Part shown: in pieces, positions 44,401 to 55,500 of the stretch
How the letters are laid out: each line of letters begins with the position of its first letter
How positions within the stretch are numbered: position 1 is the stretch's first letter
Source of the DNA: Symsagittifera roscoffensis
Lineage: Eukaryota; Xenacoelomorpha; Acoela; Convolutidae
Direction of reading: 5' to 3'
Length of the DNA: 64,000 nt
Assembly (NCBI RefSeq): GCF_963678635.1
Contig: NC_087068.1
Span: forward strand, 46,827,785 to 46,891,784
Notes under the pieces: model-generated
Told to the model about the DNA's origin: nothing
What the model saw: only the letters and a program-made list of their open reading frames with translations
Database searches by the model: none
Program-made: the position numbers and the translations under genes

Positions 44401-46473
44401 CACTAGTCGAAAAAAGGCCATTAAGCTAATTTGTTATAAGCCGGAACTTATCAAGCGGAAAAAGAAAAAAAAAACAAAAAAATGTAATGAAAATCTATAA
44501 ATTTTATTAAGGTTTTTAGAATTTTGTGCGGTCTAGAGGAGGGAGCATAAAAATTGCGTTTCTATTGAAACGAATAAAGCATAGGACACTAAGCCGATAA
44601 AATATAATCCGAAAACATTTCGGCAGAAAAAACTTTTTAAGCAATCAAAAAAACATATAGGACAAAAAAGGAAATATAGAAGACAAGGTTAGTTAAATTA
44701 CAAACAGCAGAAAAAACCAAAACACTAACGCAACAAAAATGTAACTTTGTACAGCAAAAAAAGCAAATCTGCAATGTGGCAACTAAGGCGACAAAACATA
44801 AGCAGACAAATATAAAGCCGACATTTTTTTGAAACGGAATAATCACCGTTTGAACAAAAAACAAGACCTGCCAGAATCGAACCATGGCCCTTTGCGGTCC
44901 CAGGCGTATTCGTTACCTCCACATCAAGTGCGCCAGAGACTCAAAGAAAAATGAATTTGCTGAATAAACTGAACCTAAATTTACCATTTCTGATTTCGAA
45001 TATTCTTTAACAAACTATTTACGGGAAAAATCTAGTAACCGATTGCAATATCCTTGCTTATCGCAGTGCTAACTTTTTATGTAAGCTATCTGCATTGTGC
45101 TTTCTCTGAGAGGAGTTTAATTAGCATTTTCAATATCAATACATACTTACCTCCTCTTTTGTAGGTATGGAACCACTTGTACGGTACACCCTTCTCACTC
45201 ATAAAGTCTTCATTCTGAAACAACAAATCAAGTTACATATTGTTATAAATTAAGCCAGCCGCTCAACTTCAGAATGAAAAAAAAAATCAGGTTTGAGAAA
45301 ACTGCAAGCCAGACTCATTTTATCCCGGTTTTGAGTGCATTCAATTTAGTGGTTAAAAACATTTAGTGAAAAGAAATTTCATATCCGAAAAGAACTCAAA
45401 AACTTGAAATGGAATTAGTAAGAAGTAGAATACCTCATGTTCACGCCACAGCCCTGTCCAAATCGGCCGTAAATACATGTTCATCGATCTCATAAATGCG
45501 ACCAGGCCTCTGTAAGTTGCAAACACCCCCTCCTTTTCTACCTTCAGGGGTTTCATCATTTGCGCATTTGGTAGACCTGAACATTAAAAACGTATTCCTC
45601 TATCGGTTCTCTTTAACCACCCACTATAGTATTTAAGAGCGAAAACCCACCCTCATTAAGATGTTCAGGATGTGCAAATTTTGCAGTTTTGTACCTAGTA
45701 ACGGATCTGCCTTTTTGCAATCGATGGGGATAGCAAATGAGATTAACTTTTTCCAGGAAAAAAGTATCACTCCAGAGAAACTGATTTTGACATTTTGTTC
45801 AGCACTCAACACTCTTTACTTTCAACAACTGGGCATCTAGCAATTTCTTTCAAATCAAAAAACTTTTCAAAAAGACAAACGGAGCAAACTAATCGACACA
45901 CTCGCGGCTGAAATATTTTCAAAAATTCTCAATTTGAACAAATTGAAAAAAAAGCGACGGGTCTCTTTTAATCATTGGGCCCAAATTTGCAAAAGTTGAG
46001 CAATGGAAAAATTATTTTAAAAGATAAAAAAATTTAAGATCGCCAGTTATTTTCTTAAAATGGACATAGACTTTGATATTATGTCTAATAGATTGAGCCT
46101 GAAATCAAAAATATCACTAATGAAACTTTTCACCTGAACTTTGACAATTTGTGTTTGCATCTGTCCATGTTTTCTCTGAGCTCACATAACAATAACACAA
46201 ACCGTCAATGCAAGAATAAAAACCACAGTTATTAAGCACCCATTCCATCTGCGAAGCGCTAAACTGAAAGTCGTTGAATATTTCATTTCCGCCGTTATTT
46301 TTCCCGGAATTTGCGTTGAAAATATTTTCAGGTATGTCTGTTGACAGAGCTATCGTTAACGTTATGAATGTTAGAAACAATAGAAAAAGGGTTGATAAAA
46401 ACTTAGGATGCAGTTTACACCAAGCTAAGAAAATTTTGAGATAGTCTAACGCAATTTCTAACTTTTCGTTCAT
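29458..46473 (-). CDS. Type II membrane protein with C-type-lectin-like modules, 12 exons
   Basis: Exons in transcript order: 46134-46473, 45434-45576, 45151-45214, 43627-43712, 43040-43191, 42116-42225, 38460-38545, 37875-38026, 36963-37072, 31148-31408, 30298-30503, 29458-29823. All junctions are GT-AG with matching phases. The total of 2076 nt gives 691 residues. ATG 46473 follows an in-frame stop. Residues 25-44 are one membrane span after a short basic N-terminus, so the rest should be extracellular. C-type-lectin-like signatures: CYCYVSSEKTWTDANTNC and PIWTGLWREHEN in the first module, with closing cysteines in exons 4-5 (LPCADHS, VAILCELD). A second closing half comes from the duplicated exons. 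A later module has IFLEIGLG and the last has VFVGASAMRLGNTFEWLYGG and CLVLLSDG. I see no EPN/QPD/WND sugar-binding triads, so calcium-dependent sugar binding is doubtful. Likely a cell-surface recognition protein; ligand unknown. Confidence 0.85.
31409..32455. other. Intron sequence, nothing recognised
   Basis: Part of the long intron between the lectin exons at 31148-31408 and 36963-37072. No gene or classified repeat is visible. Confidence 0.4.
32456..32840. mobile_element. MITE with CCCATAGGTTCCAA inverted ends
   Basis: The left end reads CCCATAGGTTCCAAAATAAA and the right end, inverted, begins CCCATAGGTTCCAATATTC. The similarity continues for roughly 60 bp with gaps (shared CATAAGTTCCAAA and the ATTGGT/ACCAAT boundary). 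The middle is markedly GC-rich (GCGCGCGTCGTCGCTTCGCGG) in an AT-rich setting. No target duplication is obvious. It does not share ends with the hAT-type family. Confidence 0.7.
33095..34399 (+). pseudogene. Broken hAT transposase with BED zinc finger
   Basis: The first frame (33095-33337) is a BED finger: DPVWAEYEKLD, then CRYC, then HSEKH. The next pieces are in other frames: 33427-33657 carries LPTLAIDGWSN (first catalytic Asp region), and 33548-33931 carries VVSDNAIYM (second Asp region) and CSAHSLNLL. After a TGA at 33929-33931 the same frame resumes through 34399 with ETRWSSS, the usual hAT motif after the insertion domain. The C-terminal dimerisation domain is missing or too decayed to see. 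Frame changes and a stop make it non-functional. It lies antisense inside a lectin-gene intron. I could not find its terminal repeats. It may be related to the source of the MITEs nearby, but I have no direct evidence. Confidence 0.88.
36471..36888 (+). mobile_element. hAT-type MITE, left-copy insertion
   Basis: Ends CAGGGACGAATCTAGG and ...AATCCGCCCCTG. Flanked by GTCGTGAC (36463-36470) and GTCTTGAC (36889-36896), an 8-bp duplication with one mismatch. Being in both duplicated units at the same place, it inserted before the duplication. Confidence 0.88.
37680..37827 (-). mobile_element. Fragment of hAT-type MITE
   Basis: Only one end is present, terminating in GATCCGCCCCTG, with the family text GGTCAACCTAAAAAAAAGTC inside. 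The other end is missing. Confidence 0.65.
38900..39785 (-). mobile_element. SINE-like composite with tRNA-like head, left copy
   Basis: Read on the minus strand, a tRNA-like head lies at about 39705-39772: A-box-like TGGCGCACTTGATGTGG and B-box GGTTCGATTC. The body (plus strand) contains three or four modules of about 160 bp, each with CCTCAAAACAGACACACG-like text and then CACTAAGCCGATA. The far end carries CGTCGCACCACTTGCGATT. Related copies lie at 44055, 53095, 59640 and 62395. Confidence 0.7.
41625..42041 (+). mobile_element. hAT-type MITE, right-copy counterpart
   Basis: Same element and same flanks as 36471-36888, carried by the segmental duplication. One base shorter. Confidence 0.88.
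42840..42991 (-). mobile_element. Fragment of hAT-type MITE, right copy
   Basis: Counterpart of the fragment at 37680-37827, with an added G run (GGGGGGGC) near 42849. Confidence 0.65.
44055..45095 (-). mobile_element. SINE-like composite, right copy with longer flank
   Basis: The duplicate of 38900-39785 continues past the duplication edge into TTTACGGGAAAAATCTAGTA and TTGCTTATCGCAG, text also present beside the copy at 53500-53560. The left copy lacks that part, so the duplication breakpoint cut the element. Confidence 0.68.
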
Positions 46474-46506
46474 TCTAAAAATTTGAATTATTCCATAAAG
46501 TAACAC

Positions 46507-47188
46507 AACTTAAATTGCCACAAATTTTGTAAATAACTTTTTGAAAATATTGTATTGTCAATTCAATTGTAAGTTGGGAGAAAAATTCGCTTGGTAAATC
46601 AGGTTGAATTTTGTTATCTGTTTTACAATAGAGCACAAGTGAATAGAGCTGAATGTGTTATTGTTTCGATGCACCATCCCAACATAAGAAGCTTGTACCG
46701 GGTTCTATTGCAACGAAGTGACATGTGTGATGTTTCTGTTTGTTCAGTCTGCAACCTCCTGATAACACTGAACTTGATTTGCGAAGCAAAAGCCGAATGG
46801 AGCAAAACGAAAGAATGATTATTCGAATTACAAAAGAGATTAAACTTCTTTGGCGTGTGGCCTTAAACGTACTTCGGTGACGACTTTATTTGGATTTTGG
46901 ATTCAAGTTGGGGGTTTTATATGTGAACGTTTAAGGCATAGGATCATTCGTGAAAATCCATGCATAGTAAAATTTTACTCTAAATCAATTAAATTGGCGC
47001 AAAGGGTTATTTGCTGAATCGGAAAATAAATACATTTATGAGACATCTTCATCGACCGCAGCAACCGCACTTGGTTTTTCTTTAGGCCCTTTACTTTCTC
47101 TACGCCACGCTAAGGTTTTCCTGCGGCGCCAGAAAGCACCCAATTTGTGAAGCAAGCTCGAAGAACGTTTCAAAATAACGCAGAACAT
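46507..47188. other. Upstream of the lectin gene, no feature seen
   Basis: It should contain the lectin-gene promoter on the minus strand. I find no convincing TATA or initiator motif, and no other gene. Confidence 0.35.
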
Positions 47189-47560
47189 CAGTGCTGGATT
47201 TAGGGGGGACGACCCCTCCTCAGGGGGTTCGACCTCCTGCCGACCCAAAGGGTCCCCCTTTGTACTATTTTGAGATTTCCATTTCTGGCTGACGGACCCT
47301 AAAGTTTTTGGAACCTGGGCGCCAATATTTACTAAATTTGAGGGGGAAGAGCGCTCGGAAAAAACCGCAATTTTTTCGTCAAAATTTTCCAAAAAGTGCC
47401 TGGTTTTAAAAAATTTCGCCTGTGGCGCAGAAAATTTGGCCATGACAGGGTCTCTTTACAGCTTTCGGAGACCTCGGAAAATCAATTTAGTCAACCTAAA
47501 ATTAAAAAAGTCTACTAACCTTTGGGAATTTTTTTGAAAATATGCCCCCCACCTCCCGTA
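47189..47560 (-). mobile_element. hAT-type MITE, one end lost
   Basis: The left end CAGTGCTGGATTTAGG and internal text (CTGCCGACCCAAAGGGTCCC) match the family. The right end decays after TGAAAATATGCCCCCC and the GATCCGCCCCTG terminus is missing. Confidence 0.75.
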
Positions 47561-49229
47561 TCTTAGTGCCAATTCTGATCAATATCGTGCCAAAATTTAA
47601 CTCCGAAAATTTAACAAAAACATGTCACATTTAAAGTTCATTTTTTTGCGTTGAAAACACTGTTTTGATTTGAAGTTTTTAAAAATAAATTTTTCAAAAC
47701 TTTAATAATGAGTTTCATAGAAAAAAAGTTTTGGTGGGGTTCATGCAGACCATCCCAAAATTGGGAGGGGTTCATATAACTGGGGGGGAGGGGGAGGTGG
47801 CTAAGATTTTTGTTCTGGTCGTTCCCGAAAGTTATGTTATGCACACTACATATTTTGCATGACAGGCCTTATTGTTCCGAATACTCTCAAAAAAATAGCA
47901 ACAAATATTGACTGGCTCCATTTTTTCCACACAAAATCAAGTACCACAAAAAAATTAAAGCGTAACGATTATGGTTATTATCTAAAAGCCAATGAGCTTG
48001 GATTCGGTTTCTAAAAAAATTTTATCGAGAAAATTTTTTCCGTGTCGAGAAAAACTGGTCTAATTTTTCTGCCATTCAGACTAAAACTTACCTTTGGCTC
48101 TTCATTTTGACCAAAAAATTCTCTAACTTAAAACACCAGCTAGAAAACACCATAAAACAGCTGTTTAACGTGCAATAAAAGAAATAAGCCTCGAATTTTT
48201 TTGCCTTAAATAAGCCTTAAATTTTTGCTACGTGTCGTACTCAAAACTGCGACCTCGAGATTTGGAGTCTCACGACCTTTCCTCTCAGCCACGGATGCTT
48301 AACGATCGTCATAAAATGAGCCCTTTTAATTGAGAGCTAGATTGGAAAAAGTAGTCATACTACTACACGCTCGCTGGCTAGTATAATTATGTTTAAACTT
48401 ATGATAGCATTAATATTGTTTAAGAAAATCATTACTACGGGCTTATCTTTTCACGTTGAAAAAACTTCAAGTCTTTCTTCAATCAATTTTCGCTTTAAAT
48501 TTCGAAGGCTGGTCGGAACAATCTATGCTATTACTTTTTGCAGTTGCTGCCAATTTCCTTATTTTGTACCGACGAGCCTCTAGGGATAAAAAATTGACCA
48601 TTAAATTTCACGCTAAAACAAATACCACAAAACAAACGTAAAAGGCTGTTTGATACAGCATACTAAAGCCCCTTCATTCGAATTCCAAAAATTTAATATA
48701 TTCAGTGCTAGCAAAAATTGTTTTTTTTTGTTATTCAGAGTGATGTACCGCTTAGGAAAAGTTTAGGGACGATGATAAAGGCAAGCACCACAGATCTGAC
48801 GTTTCCCATTATTTTTAACTTCTAAATTTATCTGCTCTTCATCTCTGAATTTCAATTCTTTCTCGCTATTCAAAAATGACCAAAATAGCCAATAGACAGT
48901 TGAAAATTACTCGATGAACTCAAAGAAACTGAAAAAAAATTGACTTAATTTTGAACGACTTTCAATTTCGAACTGAGAAGAACAACATATATCACATTAA
49001 AAATCTTTCAGAAAACTCAATCAATTGGTAACTTTTTATTTCGCAGTGAAATTGAAAATGGAAACTTTTTTTTGAACCCTAGTCAATCACGGTTTTTCGT
49101 CAATTCCATTTTCATATTTGAGTGTAAATTCCCTTACTTTTCGCAAATGAATTTGAATTACAAGACGAACCGCGAAAAATCAAATTTCCGAGTATATATT
49201 TCAGAAAGTGCTTTGTAGAAATAATCGGG
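47561..49229. other. Intergenic repeats between lectin gene and tRNase Z gene
   Basis: No gene seen. GTGTCGAGAAAAACTGGTC near 48042 belongs to the dispersed family at 8180-9545. 48232-48310 has a weak tRNA-like pattern with degenerate boxes. Confidence 0.45.
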
Positions 49230-49300
49230 ACTCCACAATTCGATCCCCGAGTTTATTATCGTTATTTATCTTTCAAGCGACTGAGCTACACAACTTACAA
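49230..49300 (-). repeat. tRNA-like sequence
   Basis: On the minus strand GTAGCTCAGTCGCTTGAAAG-like A-box text is followed about 35 bp later by GGGGATCGAATTGTGG, a B-box-like sequence. Ends do not pair as an acceptor stem. Probable SINE remnant. Confidence 0.45.
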
Positions 49301-49565
49301 AAATTGCACTGGCTACAATTTCAGACTACGCTACGCTTAATCTCCTCTTGAAGCATCAATCAAATAGAGCTTGCAAATCAGAAGCGAGAAACAACTGACT
49401 AGTCTTGAACGACTAGATACGACTCCTTCAGAAAAAATACCAAATCAAATCAGCTTTCATCTCGACTAATAGATAGTTTTTGTTCATTTTTTATAAATCT
49501 GGAATTCTCATTTCTGACGAAGATAAAACGAGAAACAAAAATATATTTTTAAATCAGATTTAATC

Positions 49566-52500
49566 TCAAACAACTTGTGATTCTGTTTCTAGTTTCACTT
49601 TCTTTTTAGCTTGCTTCTCTATCTTCATTTCACTTTCACTGGCCAGCGATCCGTTCGATTCACTTCTGCTGATGTTCACAGTTTCCTTGAACTTCTCAAG
49701 ATGATCCTGGAACACCATTTTGTATCCCTCGATTAACTTCGGAAGCAATTCATACTTATCCGGAGTCACATCCAGATGATCGAATGCTATCCCTATGTCA
49801 TCTCGACCTTCCAGTTCTTTTAAATCCAGCGGTATGCACTTAGAGTATCTGTGCGTGAAATGTGTGAGAAGCGTGAACTTGGCACATGCCATGTCGTGCA
49901 CATTTATCGCTTCACTTATCGTAGTGTGTTTCGCACAGAGTGCTTCGTATTTCTTGTCGTCTGTGTGGGTTGCTTCGTGGATCAGCAAGTCGGCATTGGA
50001 CGCAGCTGAAACGTTTGCTTTGCATTAAAAACAGCCAGTTTCAAAGAAAAAATAAATCGCCTCAAAGCTGATTGAATTTCAAGCTTTTTTTTGTGATTGA
50101 CACTTTTTTGCGCCATTTACGCTTTCTTAACTGAGAGCATAAGCTGCCTTCCTTTCTACAAATGAATTTCAATTCACTTAGAAGCAAATTAAAAGTCAAA
50201 CTGCGAAAACAATTAATAGGACTTTTCCTCCGGAATATCGTTTGTCTGCTTTCTTTTTGTCGGCCTATTTTTTTTTTACTCTAACAGAAAGTCGTTCTGA
50301 AATTTGTAAGATCACTAAATCTGAATTTGTATAATTTCCTTTTTTGCTGAGATAGCTCCGATTAATGCTACATACTCGCCTATAAAAGCGTCGCTTGCAA
50401 GGCAAAAAAAATATTTTGATACTTTTTTTCAAAGGAGTTGTGGGAGCAAAAATTTGAGTTGCTAATTTTTAATGACATTAATATGGTTTTAGGCTCGACG
50501 GACGTCTATCGAAGTATTGTCAATTTAGTGGACGCTCGTTAAATGAATCTGCATGCTTATTAATTGAATCAATGGTAACTAAACCTCATTCTATCTATGT
50601 TTGTGTATCAGCCGTATATATAAATAAAGGATGGATTCTCTAAGTTGTCAATTTCCAAGCACACGCTGTCATTGAAACAGATACATGTTTTTTCCGAGAC
50701 TATATACAGTCCGAAAAGCAACAAGACTGCTCGTATATCAGGGGGGCAAAGCCCTGAGTGGGACCAAGTTAACGTCCTGCTCCTCAAATCCGTTTAGGGG
50801 GGAGGATCAATCTTATCAAAATTAATTTAAATTTTAAATTCAACGCTGGGGTGGAGGATCTTAACTTGGTCTATTTGGGGGGGGGGGGGGGGGGGGGGGT
50901 TAACTTGATCCCCTGAATGACTCTTAATCCATATCGAATAGATGTTTGGGAAAAGAAAATATTAAAACACTATAAATTTTGGACAATATCAAAGATCAAG
51001 TGTAAAAATTTGAGTCGTACGAAATTACTACGACCTATTAGCTAGCCTCAATTCAACTTGGAACAATTTTATTGAGCGGGATAGTTCGCCGCACAAAAAA
51101 AAATCGCTTACGCTTTCAGGATTATGGATAAAATCTTTAAAATGCGCATAAAATCTTCAAATTGGCAATTTTCAAGCTCCGAAAACTTTGCAAAAATGAT
51201 TGGAGGTACAATAATTTTTTTAAATTTGATTTCAGGACGTCGATATCTTCAATGAGGCATAAAAATACTTGTCAAAAACTATTATTTAGATTGTTGAAAG
51301 TTGTGAATAAAAAACACCCCAAGCATAAATATTCCGTTTTCTTCGTTACATGAAAATATCCTAATTAGAGAAAAACATCTTAATACTATGGTTTATCAAT
51401 AGACTAGACTAACCATTGACCATGTTCAAACATGGCAAAGTATCCCCCGAATAAGCTACTTTGAATCCCTCTTTATTCACAAACGAACATCCGAAAGACT
51501 TAAAAGTCCTATGGTCCACTGGAACACAGTCGAAACTAGCCAGTCCAATTGATTCTAGAATATTCTCAAACTTCGACTCTGTTTCACGCCTTCTGATACC
51601 TTTGAAGTTCTCTTCACACAGCAAAATTAAATCTTTGTCGTGATCAAAAAACTTTCTTCCAACTTCTGTTTCAAAATTTTTCAAATGTTGCAAATGTTTG
51701 TAAGTTGGACACAACAGAACTAAAGGTTGATATTCTACGCGTAACCTTTCAAAAGCCTCTTGTCGTTTGATCAAAAACAAAGGCAAGCCTCCAATGTGAT
51801 CGGCGTGAGTATGCGAAATAAAAATTAGGCTAACTGAACACAGCTTTTTTAATGTCTCGTCCGGGCCAAAATGACGAACCATTTGAGCATAGCTATTTTC
51901 ACCACAATCAAGCATCAAGCTTCTGCTATTCGACGATTCGATATAGTATCCGCTTACGTTTCTGTACTTGCTCGGACCCGCTGATGATGTGCCAAGGCAG
52001 ACCAATCTTGGATAACTAACGGCTTGTTTAGTCGAATTACTTTTCAGCCAACTTTCAACACTTTTTTTGAATTCTTTGAAGTCATCGCTATTAAATAATC
52101 TGTCATATTGTAATACTTTAGTCGAGCTTCCGAAAATTTCAAAAAACTTTTTGTCTGCTCTCATAAGAGCCGCTTCTGTTAATTCTAAACCCTTGTTTAC
52201 TTTCGTTTGTCCACTTGGGTGCCATAAATTATACGAAAATGCAACTGAAACTTCATTGCTCTTGTTCAAATTGATGTCAAATTTGTTCAAGGCTGATCCT
52301 TTAATGAGAGGGAAAATTTCAGGACAACATTTGTTGAGAAGGTAGTTCACGTGGTAAATCCCTTCAATAGATGAGACGGCAGATTGTGAATTGTTCAGGT
52401 ACAAATGGATAGTTTCATCTGTAGCACCACCGGAGAGTTTCTAAACAACACAAAAAGTGAAGTTTAATGGTCTGCATCGAAATAAAATCAATTGAAAATT

Positions 52501-55500
52501 AAGTGCTAAGTTTTTGCATATTATGATATAGCCAACACAAAACGAATCAATTCGTGTAATAATATCCATCGGAAGTTACACAATTATTTAAACAGCGATA
52601 CAAGTATGAATGACTATGTCTAAAATCAAACGGAAAATGAAAAAAAAAAAAATTCAAAAAAATTGTTTTTGTCAAAAACAAATTGCAACAAAAGCCCAAA
52701 ATATCCGGACCAAAATTGCCTGTGCCATCAAAAAATGTCTTTTCTGCGGAACTAAGCAGACAAAAAAAAAGCAGACAGACAATAATCTAAATTAGCCAAA
52801 ATTTTCTATTTGCAAAAAAAACAGGAATTGAACTCAACTGGAATCGAACTCCCGGGCTTTGTCGTCTGCAACTTGAAATAAAGCTGAACCAACGAGCTAC
52901 CGGAACCAAGCCGACAAAAATAAAACGACGGACGATAGTCCAAAAGAGCTCAAAAATTCTAGTTTGCAAAAAAAGCCCGGCCGGAATCAAACCGCAAGCC
53001 TTTGCCATCTAAAGCGGTTGTTTTACCTCTACGCCAGATGGTTGATTGGATTTGAATTTATAATTACCAAGCGGTAACAACGCTGAAAATACCTGAGCAG
53101 AAACCCTTCATGCCGAAAAAAAATTAAAAAAAAGTGTTAAGTCCCTTTTCCCCTCAAAGCACACACACGCGCACAAAAACGGTACCCACGCAATAAGAGG
53201 CCACTAAATCGATATTAATTAAACTGAGAAAAAAGACAACATGAGAAAAAAAAAATTTTACGAATCGAGCTAGTAAAATTACAACCAATGTGAAAAGCAA
53301 ATTTCGATTCGAATTTTCTGATCCGGAATATTAACCGTTTGAAAAAAAACTGGTCCTGGTAAGATTCGAACACAGGACCTTTTCCGTCCCAGGCGTATTT
53401 GTTACCAACAGGTTAAGTGTACGAGAGACACTAAGAAATTTGAAATCATTATAAAGCAAGGTATATCAGGAGTCCAATAATTCCTGCGGACAAAGTTGTT
53501 TACGGGAAGAAATGTCTAGTACCCGATTGTAATACCTTTGCTTATCGCAAGGGTAATCAATGAAGACATTATATTAAAAATTTTACCTTCACAAACTGCT
53601 GATAGACTTCATTTTCGACCACTTCTTGAGGCGTGAAATGAACAATCAAGCTTGGCGGCCGACCCAACTTACTCCAAGCCTCATTTTTGATGAGACTATC
53701 AACATAAGAGTCATCTTGTATGTCCACGACAGCAACCGAACCATAGTTCACAGCGGATTCCAAAACATCTTCAGGTCTTACAACAGAACCATCTTCTAAA
53801 GTCAAAGTCTCCCCTCGTTTTATACGTCCAACTAAGGGTCCAGGCTTGATTCCAAACTCTTTCGCTTTCTCTATTGAAAATGAACCAGGTCTTTCAGGTA
53901 GATGACATAGGAAACAAACGGAGTGGTTTTTGGTAGTGTCACTGCTGGAAATCTTGAGCCCTTCAATTTGAACGGTGTCTACTATCGGCTCTGTTAAAAT
54001 GTCTTTGAATTCAACGTTTGAGATTTCACAATTTTCTAGGAAACGCAGCATGTTGTAGTTGCTCTCAAGGTGGGTTCTGGTAACAAAAAAGCAACTAGTT
54101 AAAAAACTGTCAGGTTAATAAATCTTTTCTTAGAAAATTAACTCTTCAATCGATGCTCAAAGCTACGCCTAACGCGTATTTAATTTTATCCACGTGAAAA
54201 AAACCGTACTCACATATTTTAATTCATATACGGCCAAGAGTCAAAAGCTAACTTTATTGTCAAGATATTTAGGTACAACATGCTTGCCAAAACCAACACT
54301 CGCTAGCCAAAAAATGATAAACGAATGAGATCTTACTTCAACTGGGGCGACCCACATGCGATTATCTTCGCAGTTCCCCAAGATCCGTCTGATGTTAACA
54401 TGAGCGGCGCCAGTCCTGAAAAAGCCTCATAGTCATTCGAACCCACCAAGACGTAGTCTATATTCTTCAATCTCTTGGAACCCTCCAAAATTGCCAATTG
54501 GGTTCCCTCGCCGACGTTGAAAAGAAACATCTTGGGTCCACATGTCAAAGCTACAGCAGGAACCACTCCTGGGCTTCCGTTGCTCAAAACATGTAACTCA
54601 ATTCCTCCGATTGAATTGACACTCGAATTCTGATTCGCCTTTGCGACTTTATTACGACGATCTTGAATGTCTTTTTTCTTCTCGGCGCTGTAATCTTTTC
54701 GTCTTTGCTCGTACTCTTTTTTCATTTTTTCGTAACCCGCGCCTTTTTTAAACATAGTTTGGCCAGTACTTGAAAATCTTTTTTGGTCCAATTTTGATGT
54801 CACAGGATCCAAATTCAAGTTACCCAGCGAGGAATTAGAAGTCCAGTTAGCTGTTGTTATTTCGCTTCCACATAAATTGATAGATCGGTTAACCTTCAAG
54901 GGAAGAATATTACACTTGAACGGAATAGAATTGACTACTTTTAGTTCGTCGGCCAAAGAAGAATCCTGAAAGGTTCGAAAGAAGAATTATTACCCTCGTT
55001 TTCTAATTATAAAAAACTCTAGCCAAAATCTATTAACCTTTAAAACCAACAGAACCCGGAAAAATTCGCAATTTTGGTTAAGTATGAACTTTTTCTGGTA
55101 CAATTCAATTTACACTATAACTCAGATCAATTTACACTTAAATTCAGGAAAAAAAACAGCTAATTCATGGTATTCAATGCGAATTATAATTTAAACAAAT
55201 ATCTTCAGAAATGCAAGTTCTTGTGGTTAGCTAACACTATACTCACTTCAGGAAGGAGGTATTTTTCATGTAGGAATGAATGCTGATTGACAGCTGTCTG
55301 CTTGAACCAATTTTTATAGTTCTCGTAGGACTGACAGTCGAAGTCCACTCCTAGTGCATGTATAAGATATGACGGCTTGTGGAGGTCGACCAAAGAGAGA
55401 AGAGATTGCAACACTGTTTCATCCACCTTAGAGCTAAAATCAGAAAAGCAGGTCAAATTTCTCAAACGTTTGCCACAACTGTCTTATGCTCTAAAACACT

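Larger units (their letters stand above)
39795..44951. repeat. Segmental duplication, right copy (5.15 kb)
   Basis: Partner of 34641-39788. Here the lectin exons are 42116-42225, 43040-43191 and 43627-43712. The right edge is marked by divergence after CAAAGAAAAAT, within SINE-like sequence. The most visible non-exonic change is an expanded G run near 43558-43573. Confidence 0.96.

Noticed and set aside
47036-47443. 135-codon minus-strand frame as a gene
   Set aside because: Most of it lies within a hAT-type MITE, so it is a chance frame.
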